The notes under the pieces are model-generated. The model saw nothing but the letters and a program-made list of their open reading frames with translations, had not been told where the DNA came from and ran no database searches. Of a stretch of DNA of 7,381 nt, positions 1-5,227 are shown piece after piece. Numbering within the stretch: position 1 is the stretch's first letter; the number at the start of each line of letters is the position of its first letter. A program made the position numbers and the translations under genes. Source of the stretch: a bacterium (GTDB lineage Bacteria; Pseudomonadota; Gammaproteobacteria; Burkholderiales; Methylophilaceae); NCBI GenBank assembly GCA_027310505.1, contig DAIDAS010000380.1:1-7381 (forward strand), in the 5' to 3' direction.

Positions 1-1
1 G

Positions 2-250
2 CACAACTTGGTAGCCAGCCAGAGCCGCCGAGGCAACTGCTATGACAATGCGGTGGCAGAGAGTTTCTTTCAGTTGCTGAAGCGCGAAAGAATCAGGCGC
101 AGGATCTACGTTGACCGGGAGGAAGCACGACGGGACGTGTACGATTACATCGAGATGTTTTACAACCCAACACGACGACATGGTTACAACAACAGCCTGT
201 CTCCGGTAGAGTTCGAAAGGCAGTATTTCAGCAGGCTCGAAAGTGTCTAG
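2..250 (+). CDS. IS3-family transposase OrfB, C-terminal fragment (cut by window start)
   Basis: This is the end of the DDE integrase-type transposase of an IS3-family insertion sequence. The reading frame is open to the left edge, so the true start lies outside the window. The fragment carries the block RRGNCYDNAVAESFF, whose Glu is the last acidic residue of the DDE catalytic triad in this family. It is followed by the usual basic segment (KRERIRRR) and the tail signature DYIEMFYNPTRRH...LSPVEFE. No internal stop or frameshift is visible in the part shown. The first two catalytic Asp residues and the upstream OrfA are not visible, so whether the element is intact cannot be judged. The tail is typical of the IS3 subgroup whose ends begin TGAAcCGCCCC, which agrees with the terminal repeat just downstream. 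Confidence 0.93.
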   Translation, partial: HNLVASQSRRGNCYDNAVAESFFQLLKRERIRRRIYVDREEARRDVYDYIEMFYNPTRRHGYNNSLSPVEFERQYFSRLESV

Positions 251-268
251 GGCAGGCGGGGCGATTCA
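243..268 (+). repeat. Right terminal inverted repeat of the IS3-family element
   Basis: Read on the minus strand from 268, the sequence begins TGAATCGCCCCGCC, matching the TGAAcCGCCCC start common to this IS3 subgroup. It begins within the last codons of the transposase and ends 18 nt after the transposase stop, the usual geometry. The bases just outside (269-271, GTT) are the candidate target-site duplication, but the left end of the element is not in the window, so this cannot be confirmed. The TGA at the tip also serves as the stop codon of the adjacent minus-strand gene. Confidence 0.75.
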
Positions 269-565
269 GTTTTCAAGTTTTTCCAAGGCGATACGGCGAC
301 TATCCTGAGGTAGTGCGTATAGCTTGAGTAACAAGCCTTTCTCCTCTTCAGCACATATAAACCAGATTACCGGCTTCTTTAAAGCTACTGCCAGTCTCTC
401 TAGCATCGGGAAGGGTGGAGCATGCTTCCCATTCTCGTACTGATGTATACGAACCTTAGCTGTCGCCTCTTCGATACCTACAGCCACACCTAATGCCTCA
501 AGGGAGAGTCCGGCCTCTTCTCTGGCCTCCCTCAACCTCCTAGCAATAAGTGTCTCCAGTTTCAT
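266..565 (-). CDS. XRE/Cro-type helix-turn-helix regulator, apparently shortened by the IS
   Basis: A 99-residue DNA-binding protein of the XRE (Cro/C1) type. The helix-turn-helix lies at about residues 20-46 (LSLEALGVAVGIEEATAKVR then IHQYENG), followed by PPFPMLERLAVALKKPVIWF, the usual fourth and fifth helices of the fold. The ATG at 565 is preceded by a purine-rich AAAGAG about 7 nt upstream, so this start is reasonable. The last codons read LEKLEN and then TGA, and that TGA belongs to the terminal repeat of the neighbouring insertion sequence. The original C-terminus has therefore probably been cut by the insertion, though the DNA-binding part is whole. It is divergent from the gene at 679, with a large palindrome between them, so autoregulation and control of that gene are likely. 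The specific target is unknown. Confidence 0.85.
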   Translation of the reverse strand: MKLETLIARRLREAREEAGLSLEALGVAVGIEEATAKVRIHQYENGKHAPPFPMLERLAVALKKPVIWFICAEEEKGLLLKLYALPQDSRRIALEKLEN

Positions 566-602
566 ACCGGCTCTTTAGTACAAGAACCAGCTTTTTACCT
601 TT

Positions 603-631
603 TTGTGGATGCAACGGAGTTAAGTTAAACT
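603..631 (+). promoter_or_regulatory. Candidate promoter for the exported-protein gene
   Basis: TTGTGG (603-608) and TAAACT (626-631) are separated by 17 nt, the ideal sigma-70 spacing, though each hexamer matches consensus only partly (3/6 and 4/6). Transcription would start near 638, giving a leader of about 40 nt before the start at 679. The -10 hexamer sits inside the 618-636 palindrome, so a bound repressor would block it. This is a by-eye prediction. Confidence 0.35.
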
Positions 632-636
632 TAACT
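618..636. promoter_or_regulatory. 19-bp palindromic operator candidate between divergent genes
   Basis: AGTTAAGTTAAACTTAACT is a perfect inverted repeat with 9-bp arms around a single central A. It lies between the XRE regulator (start 565, minus) and the exported-protein gene (start 679, plus), where an autoregulated repressor normally binds. Its size and symmetry suit an XRE-family dimer. The palindrome is seen directly; binding by this regulator is inference. Confidence 0.7.
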
Positions 637-666
637 TTCGCCTTGTTGGCGACCACACGAAGAACT

Positions 667-681
667 AAGGGGATTAGCATT
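667..681 (+). promoter_or_regulatory. Ribosome binding site pointing to an ATT start codon
   Basis: AAGGGGA at 667-673 is a strong Shine-Dalgarno match. The in-frame ATT at 679-681 follows 6 nt after its last G, the ideal spacing, whereas the first in-frame ATG (691) is 18 nt away. Starting at ATT also supplies the Lys at residue 2 expected in a signal peptide. ATT is a rare but known bacterial initiator (infC, pcnB). Confidence 0.5.
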
Positions 682-1383
682 AAACTTTCAATGTTGTGTA
701 TCGTTGCTGCACTTGTCTCCAGTACCGCTTTTGCAGACAACTCAAACAAAGTGCTAGCAGAAAAAAATAGCGCTCAAGCTGACCCATTCAGGGATGTTCC
801 ATTAGCAACATTTCAAGGTATTCCAGTAGTCCCTGCGGCAGTGGATAAGAATGGGCAACCTGTAGGAGCGCTACAGCGTGAGATTGAAGATCGTGCAGCC
901 GCAGCACCTACCGGATTTCCTGAAGGTCTTGTGGCTGCTCCGCCCTTAGGAGACTTTCAGGAGACTCCTGAGACTATTGCAAGGCGTGCAGCAGCAGACG
1001 CTCAGGGCACTGCTGAGCAGAACGCTTCTCCCTTCAAGGACGCATTCAAGGCTAGCTTTGGTGGCTTCGCTCGGGACATCTACAGAGTAGCTACGCAGAC
1101 CGAAGCTCGTAAGGACTTAGACCCTAGCTGGGACGCTGGAACTATGCGCTCAGACTTCCGGCGTAAGTACGGTATTGAGCACTGGGATGAGCTAGAGGCG
1201 ACAAAGAACCAAGATCAGTACAACACTCTAATAGCTCGTCTTAATGAGAAGGCTCGTCGTAAAGAGATATTAGGCAAGAGTCCTAGCGGCGCTTTCCTGG
1301 GCTCGCTCTTTGAGCCGCTTGGTGCGTTGCTGTTTATAGTATTTTTTTGGTTTTTGAGGAGTCTCCGAGGCCCTAAGCCATAG
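679..1383 (+). CDS. Exported protein with C-terminal membrane anchor; phage-virion-like segment
   Basis: No family is recognised with confidence. With the ATT start the product has 234 residues (230 from the ATG at 691). Residues 1-19 form a clear signal peptide: Lys2, a hydrophobic core MLCIVAALV, and a probable SSTAFA/D cleavage site. Residues 20-120 are Ala/Pro-rich and look poorly structured. Residues 120-205 are charged and probably helical (GGFARDIYRVATQ, DPSWD, KYGIEHWDELEATKNQDQYN, ARLNEKARRKEIL). By eye this order resembles a segment of large internal virion proteins of tailed phages, in which a DP-containing stretch, a charged helix and a hydrophobic region follow one another. Residues 207-227 (FLGSLFEPLGALLFIVFFWF) are a membrane helix followed by RSLRGPKP, predicting an extracytoplasmic body held by a C-terminal anchor. 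A GTG at 550 gives a longer frame but overlaps the divergent regulator and lies before the promoter. The regulator next door probably controls it. Confidence 0.7.
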   Translation: MKLSMLCIVAALVSSTAFADNSNKVLAEKNSAQADPFRDVPLATFQGIPVVPAAVDKNGQPVGALQREIEDRAAAAPTGFPEGLVAAPPLGDFQETPETIARRAAADAQGTAEQNASPFKDAFKASFGGFARDIYRVATQTEARKDLDPSWDAGTMRSDFRRKYGIEHWDELEATKNQDQYNTLIARLNEKARRKEILGKSPSGAFLGSLFEPLGALLFIVFFWFLRSLRGPKP

Positions 1384-1421
1384 CCTAAACCGTGGCCCTG
1401 CCCTCTTCGATTTTGTGTAAA

Positions 1422-1431
1422 AATGCGCATT
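1422..1431. repeat. 10-bp perfect palindrome upstream of the effector-like gene
   Basis: AATGCGCATT lies 30 nt before the start of the 1462 gene, in the 78-bp gap after the exported-protein gene. It could be a small operator or simply chance. No convincing promoter was found around it, so read-through from the upstream gene remains possible. Confidence 0.25.
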
Positions 1432-1461
1432 CATTGACTTAAAACCAAGAACAACCCCCTC

Positions 1462-2412
1462 ATGACTCAATGCCCCATCTGTGAAGGCCAACTTAGGAAA
1501 ACCGACGACAGGGGTGAACGCATATTTTACGAGTGTCTAAGGTGCGGCCCCTATTCACTTTCTCGGGAGGCTAGGCAAGAGCTAGATTACTGGCTTAAGA
1601 GGTTCGACAAAAGCCGCCCTATTCTAAGTTATGCCCTCTACAGAATGACCAAGCGAGAACAGTGGGCAATACTAACTACTGATCTCATCGAAAACATTCT
1701 AGGTAATACCGTACTGCCTAAGCATAGAGAGCAGTTAGATAACTTTATCGTTTGGATGGCGTCTACTCAGCCGAAATATGGCTACCATGTTGGAGCAGTA
1801 TCCGAAGAGGCTATAGCAGCTATAGGAGCCGAAGATGAAACAGCCCTCGGGTTTGTGGTCAGTCACGCCATAAACCTCGGACTGATTGATGGTAAAGCCG
1901 TCAGAGCTACGGGAGGGGTGGTGGGATTTACACCACTCAGCCTTACATTTGCCGGGTGGTCGCGCCTTGATGAGATTCAACGCGGGAACACCTCCACTCG
2001 TATTGCCTTTATGGCAATGAAGTTCGGAGACGAACAAACAGACAGCTTATACAGGGACTACTTTAAGCCTGCTGTGAAAGACTGCGACTTCGACCTGAAG
2101 AGACTTGATGAGGGGCAGCCAGCAGGGCTGATTGACGACCGATTGAGGGTGGAGATTCGGCAAAGTAGGTTTCTGATTGCTGATCTAACTCACAACAACA
2201 ACGGAGCTTACTGGGAAGCTGGCTTCGCCGAGGGCTTGGGCAAGCCTGTCATCTATACCTGCCGTAAAGATGTTTTTGAGCAAGGCACTCACTTCGATAC
2301 AAACCATCATCTGACAGTAATCTGGGAATGGGACAAAGTAGAGGAGGCTGTGAGCAAGCTGAAAAATACCATCAGGGCCACCCTCCCATCAGACGCAAAA
2401 CTAGAGGATTAA
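1462..2412 (+). CDS. Zinc-ribbon protein with nucleoside deoxyribosyltransferase/TIR-like domain
   Basis: A soluble 316-residue protein with no signal peptide. Residues 4-28 hold two Cys pairs (CPIC, then CLRC after 17 residues), a likely zinc ribbon. Residues about 55-175 are mostly helical and unassigned. From about 180 there is a Rossmann-like domain: strand RIAFMAMKF (180-188), LDEG (215-218), IDDRL...EI..SRFLIADLT (224-243), then NNNGAYWEAGFAEGLGKPVIY (245-265). The order D241 ... G ... E252-x-G-x-A matches the nucleoside 2-deoxyribosyltransferase/TIR-like superfamily, and Glu252 is the candidate catalytic Glu. Such domains cleave N-glycosidic bonds in nucleotides or NAD and occur in many anti-phage systems, so an immune effector role is plausible but inferred. 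No good Shine-Dalgarno precedes the ATG. It is 78 bp downstream of the exported-protein gene and could be cotranscribed with it. A housekeeping nucleotide-salvage or DNA-modification role is the main alternative. Confidence 0.8.
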   Translation: MTQCPICEGQLRKTDDRGERIFYECLRCGPYSLSREARQELDYWLKRFDKSRPILSYALYRMTKREQWAILTTDLIENILGNTVLPKHREQLDNFIVWMASTQPKYGYHVGAVSEEAIAAIGAEDETALGFVVSHAINLGLIDGKAVRATGGVVGFTPLSLTFAGWSRLDEIQRGNTSTRIAFMAMKFGDEQTDSLYRDYFKPAVKDCDFDLKRLDEGQPAGLIDDRLRVEIRQSRFLIADLTHNNNGAYWEAGFAEGLGKPVIYTCRKDVFEQGTHFDTNHHLTVIWEWDKVEEAVSKLKNTIRATLPSDAKLED

Positions 2413-2415
2413 GTA

Positions 2416-2432
2416 GATAACACCAGGTTATC
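2416..2432. repeat. Short inverted repeat after the effector-like gene
   Basis: GATAAC and GTTATC (6-bp arms, 5-nt loop) begin 3 nt after the stop codon at 2412. The stem is A/T-rich and no T-run follows, so it is a poor rho-independent terminator. It may be a weak 3'-end hairpin or chance. The rest of 2433-2614 shows no gene, only weak 6-bp inverted repeats such as GATGCT/AGCATC (2558-2581). Confidence 0.3.
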
Positions 2433-2614
2433 GACATACGTTACGCTAACAAGGCTAAATATGTCTTTTCTCGATAAATGACTAATGCCTACTATGTGCA
2501 TGTCAGAAGCAAAAAACTGATAGACTCTTCGTTGCACCACATAACTGTTACACAAGGGATGCTTAGCAGTACATGAGCATCTGATTGAGAAAGTGTGTCA
2601 AGCGCAACATCCGT

Positions 2615-2690
2615 GCGCCCGTAGCTCAGTTGGATAGAGTATTGGTTTCCGAAACCAAGGGGTACTGCACGAATCCAGTCGGGCGCGCCA
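2615..2690 (+). tRNA. tRNA-Arg (anticodon CCG) with an abnormal T arm
   Basis: The acceptor stem GCGCCCG (2615-2621) pairs perfectly with CGGGCGC (2680-2686), followed by G and an encoded CCA. The D arm (GCTC/GAGT, loop with GG) is normal. The anticodon stem TTGGT/ACCAA encloses TTCCGAA, giving anticodon CCG at 2649-2651 for the codon CGG. The T stem keeps four pairs, ACTG (2664-2667) with CAGT (2676-2679), but the expected GTTCGAATC loop region reads CACGAATC. This loses G53 (and its pair with C61), T54 and T55, and makes the gene 76 rather than 77 nt long. These positions hold the D-loop/T-loop elbow together, so the gene may be a pseudo-tRNA, a decayed copy at an island edge, or a sequencing error. 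It lies tail to tail with the yjdF-like gene, 3 nt apart, and no terminator is visible. Confidence 0.8.
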
Positions 2691-2693
2691 CTT

Positions 2694-3310
2694 TTATTCC
2701 CGCGAAACCCCCGCCATTGAACGATCATGCGCCTGACGCAGCAGCAGCTGTGCGGCAATCGCACCAAGCAAGGCGAGAAACATGTCCCACTGCGTATCCC
2801 AGACATCGCCCTGTGTCGCCAGGAATGCCACGGCATCGCTGCCAGAAGCTAGCGCAACCCACCATTCAAGAAATTCGTAGCACGCGCTGATGGCAAGCAT
2901 ACGCTGGTCACCAGAAAGAACAGCCACTTGCCTGGCCGTAACGGGGAGGTGCGAAGGAGTATCTCCCTGGCGATAATCGCCGGGATAAAACCCTGCGCGA
3001 CATGCCCCACCCGGTCGTAATAATTCCGGGAGAGGTGGAACGCGTCGCGCAACCCGTTGAACAAGGGCATCTCGGCGTAGGTGTAGTGCCCGCCGATCAG
3101 CAGAATGATGGCGTGGATCAACATCAGGCCATAGGCCAGCCGTGAAAACGGGAAACGGCGCCAGGTGAACACCAGTAACGGCAACGCGAACAGGACGGGA
3201 AAGACTTCCAGCCACCAAGTGAACCGATCGCGAGGGGCGATGGCTGACCAGAGGGTTGCCGCTGCCAGCACGACCAGCAGAGCCGCATAGTAGCGGCGGT
3301 CACCGCTCAC
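2694..3310 (-). pseudogene. yjdF: YjdF-like (DUF2238) inner-membrane protein, frameshifted
   Basis: The protein is recognisable as the YjdF/DUF2238 family, a small multi-span inner-membrane protein of unknown function, but it is split between two frames. The N-terminal part holds APRDRFTWWLEVFPVLFALPLL, RRFPF, IGGHYTYAEMP, SRNYYDRVGHVAQGFIPAIIAREILLR and KWLFFLVTSV. The C-terminal part, in another frame, continues LAISACYEFLEWW, ATQGDVWDTQWDMFLALLGA and HDRS. The switch falls at about 2895-2900, where loss of one base would turn ...VCLAISACYEF into the broken version. The span is 617 nt, one short of 206 codons, which fits a single-base deletion. The likely start is the GTG at 3310, overlapping the dehydrogenase stop (GTGA), so translation is coupled. 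The product as written would lose its last membrane spans. A sequencing error is possible. Confidence 0.85.
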
Positions 3311-4497
3311 AACCGTTCTTTCAGAATGGCTGCAACTTCCACATCGGTCAGGGCGATCGGGTTGGTCTTCATGCTGCTGCCCCGGCAATTGGCTACCACG
3401 CGGGGGATATCCGGTTCCTGCATGCCATAGTCGGAAAGCAGCGGGAGCTGCAGTTCTTCCGTCCAATCGGCGAGAATTTCCAGCAGAATCTCACAAGCCG
3501 CATCATTCGGCAGATCATGTTCATCCGCAAGCACCCGCCCCAGCACGGCATACTTGTCCAGCGCGACACTCAGCGGTTCACGCTGATTCAGCGCATGGAT
3601 GTTCATTTCACTGCATGCCGCCACCAGCGTGCCGCACGCCACGCCATGCGGCACGGGGAAGAAGGCGCCGAGCGGCGCAGCCAGGCCATGCACCGAACCC
3701 AGCCCTACCTGCGCCAGCGTAACGCCTGAAAGCAGCGCCGCATATGACATCGCCCGGCGATGCGCCGCCACATCGCCCTCGCCATCATGCCACGGCAGTA
3801 GGGCATCGCGCACAGCGGTAATGCCGGATAACGCCAGCGCATCAGTCAATGGATTGGCCTTGAGCGACACATAAGACTCGATCAACTGGGTCAGCGCGTC
3901 CATGCCATCTGCCGCAATCAGGGTGCGGGGGCAAGTCGCGAGCAGTTCGGGATCGACCACGGCGTATCTGGGTACCAGCGATTCATGACGAAAGGATTTT
4001 TTGAAGCCACCCTCCCCTTGCACGGACAGCACGGCGTTCTTGGTCGCTTCAGAGCCAGTGCCGGCAGTAGTCGGCACAGCGATGAACGGCACTGCAGGGC
4101 CCTGGTAGGGCAACTCAGGCCCTACGCCCTCGAGGTAATCCATGACACTGTTTTCGACACGTAACAAACCAGCGACAGCCTTGGCCGCATCCAGCACGCT
4201 GCCGCCACCGATGCCAATCACCACGTCGATACTGGCGGCGCGGAACTGCTGAGCCAGCTCATCCGCCAGCTTTGGCGACGGTTCGCCACTGACGCTCACA
4301 TGCGCGTGCGACAAGCCTCTGGCCTGCAGACCGTCCAATAACTCAGGCCACGCGGGTGATTGCCTGAACGAGGCAGCACCGGTCACCAGCAACACGCGCT
4401 GGCCAAAGGTTGCCGCCAGCTCCGGCAACCGGCGACGAACGCCGTCACCAAACACGATACCCGGCAAGGCAGTGATCGAAAATGTCGGAATATTCAT
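3307..4497 (-). CDS. Iron-type (group III) alcohol dehydrogenase
   Basis: A 396-residue cytoplasmic NAD(P)-dependent dehydrogenase of the iron-containing ADH family, normal length being about 380-400. Residues 95-106 (GIGGGSVLDAAK) are the nucleotide-binding GGGS motif, and 142-151 (PTTAGTGSEA) is the second family signature. Metal-ligand positions by comparison with FucO are Asp200 (GMDALTQ), Gln204, His270 (VHGLA) and His284 (VPHGV). The second ligand is normally His; here it is Gln, which may mark a subfamily or altered metal use. The ATG at 4497 is chosen because it overlaps the upstream stop (ATGA) and has GAGGTG 5 nt before it; a longer in-frame extension to 4578 would lie inside the LsrG-like gene. 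Its substrate cannot be told from sequence. Coupling to the LsrG-like gene suggests that both act on one small carbonyl or sugar-derived compound. Confidence 0.93.
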   Translation of the reverse strand: MNIPTFSITALPGIVFGDGVRRRLPELAATFGQRVLLVTGAASFRQSPAWPELLDGLQARGLSHAHVSVSGEPSPKLADELAQQFRAASIDVVIGIGGGSVLDAAKAVAGLLRVENSVMDYLEGVGPELPYQGPAVPFIAVPTTAGTGSEATKNAVLSVQGEGGFKKSFRHESLVPRYAVVDPELLATCPRTLIAADGMDALTQLIESYVSLKANPLTDALALSGITAVRDALLPWHDGEGDVAAHRRAMSYAALLSGVTLAQVGLGSVHGLAAPLGAFFPVPHGVACGTLVAACSEMNIHALNQREPLSVALDKYAVLGRVLADEHDLPNDAACEILLEILADWTEELQLPLLSDYGMQEPDIPRVVANCRGSSMKTNPIALTDVEVAAILKERL

Positions 4498-4796
4498 TGC
4501 CCCACCTCGGGATAAAGACCGTGGTAATGCATCCCGACCCGTGATGCCGCCATCCAGTCGGCCACCTTGTTGCGCCACGTCAGGTAATGTTCGGTTTCCT
4601 TGTGGCGCGCAGCATCCGCTTCGGTGACATAGGCCTCATACAGCACGAAATGGGTTCGGTCGTCGGACGACTGCAGGATGTCAAAGCGCAGGTTGCCCGG
4701 CTCCTGCACGGAATGATTGTGGTTCTTGCGGGTCGCTTCGATAAAGTCTTCCACATGCTCGGGCTTGACGTGGACATGCACCAGGGTGACTTGCAT
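4494..4796 (-). CDS. LsrG-like antibiotic-biosynthesis-monooxygenase-fold protein
   Basis: A 100-residue protein of the ABM (ferredoxin-like, dimeric alpha/beta) fold. It closely follows E. coli LsrG, which isomerises phosphorylated autoinducer-2: the start MQVTLVHVHVKPEHVEDFIE, then NHSVQEPGNLRFDILQ, then YEAY, then HKETEHYLTW align by eye in the same order. His26, His65 and His70 are candidate active-site residues. The rest of an lsr operon (transporter, LsrK, LsrF) is not here, so the substrate is probably different, and a quinol monooxygenase or other isomerase role is possible. GGAG lies about 6 nt before the ATG. The gene starts 2 bases after the yjbQ stop (1-nt gap) and overlaps the dehydrogenase start by 4 nt. 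Confidence 0.85.
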   Translation of the reverse strand: MQVTLVHVHVKPEHVEDFIEATRKNHNHSVQEPGNLRFDILQSSDDRTHFVLYEAYVTEADAARHKETEHYLTWRNKVADWMAASRVGMHYHGLYPEVGQ

Positions 4797-4797
4797 T

Positions 4798-5217
4798 TCA
4801 TTCTCCGATCAAATGCACTACCAGCCGGCGGGTCGCAGGCTCATGCCGATGCTCGTAGAGAAAAATCCCCTGCCAGGTGCCCAACGCCAGCTTGCCATTC
4901 AGCAGAGGGATGGAAAGATGGGTTTGCGTCAGCGCCGTACGCACATGGGCCGGCATGTCGTCCGGCCCCTCGATGGTATGGACGAACAACGGGTCGCCGT
5001 CCGGGATCAGGCGCGCGAAGAAACGCTCGAGATCGGCCATGACGTCGGCATCGTAATTTTCGTTGATGAGCAGGCTGGCCGAGGTGTGCTGTATATAGAC
5101 GGTCAGCAGGCCGGTGCTCATCCCGCTGGCCGCGGCCCAGGAACAGACCTGATCGGTGACGTCGTACAACCGGCGGCCATGGGTCTTGAGGGCGATCTGA
5201 TGGGTGGTTTGGCGTAT
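4798..5217 (-). CDS. yjbQ: YjbQ family (UPF0047) protein, apparent ATA start
   Basis: A small soluble protein of the conserved YjbQ/UPF0047 family, for which weak thiamine-phosphate-synthase activity has been reported in some members but whose cell role is unsettled. The family blocks are all present: IQHTSASLLINEN, the acidic ERFF.RLIPD, EGPDDMPAH, and GTWQGIFLYEHR. No ATG, GTG or TTG in frame lies before a TTG at 5169, which would remove the first 16 residues. AGGAG at 5223-5227 is followed after 5 nt by ATA (5217-5215), and starting there gives 139 residues, equal to the family's usual length. The start is therefore either a non-standard ATA or an ATG altered by mutation or sequencing error. 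The gene begins 2 nt after the tpm stop and is followed 1 nt later by the LsrG-like gene. Confidence 0.85.
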   Translation of the reverse strand: MRQTTHQIALKTHGRRLYDVTDQVCSWAAASGMSTGLLTVYIQHTSASLLINENYDADVMADLERFFARLIPDGDPLFVHTIEGPDDMPAHVRTALTQTHLSIPLLNGKLALGTWQGIFLYEHRHEPATRRLVVHLIGE

Positions 5218-5227
5218 GCTTACTCCT
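5215..5227 (-). promoter_or_regulatory. Ribosome binding site in front of a non-standard ATA start
   Basis: On the minus strand AGGAG (5227-5223) overlaps the end of tpm (cag gag taa) and is followed by TAAGC and ATA. Position and spacing match a normal initiation site with only the third base of the start codon differing from ATG. Confidence 0.55.

Noticed and set aside
550..690. Longer version of the exported-protein gene starting at GTG 550
   Set aside because: It would overlap the start of the divergent regulator, run across the operator and promoter, and bury the signal peptide inside the protein.
2427..2460. Possible integron attC site (GTTA...TAACAA)
   Set aside because: The paired core sites do not fit the RYYYAAC/GTTRRRY pattern, and no integrase or cassette array is visible.
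2433..2465. GACATA/TATGTC inverted repeat followed by TTTTCTC as a terminator
   Set aside because: The stem is only 6 bp, A/T-rich, with a 21-nt loop, and would not form a stable terminator.
2548..2575. tRNA promoter TTACAC-16 nt-TACATG
   Set aside because: Both hexamers match weakly, so I do not list it as a feature; it is merely the best candidate upstream of the tRNA.
2585..2890. Open frame of 101 codons on the plus strand
   Set aside because: It runs through the tRNA and then antisense to the conserved yjdF-like gene, and its product resembles nothing.
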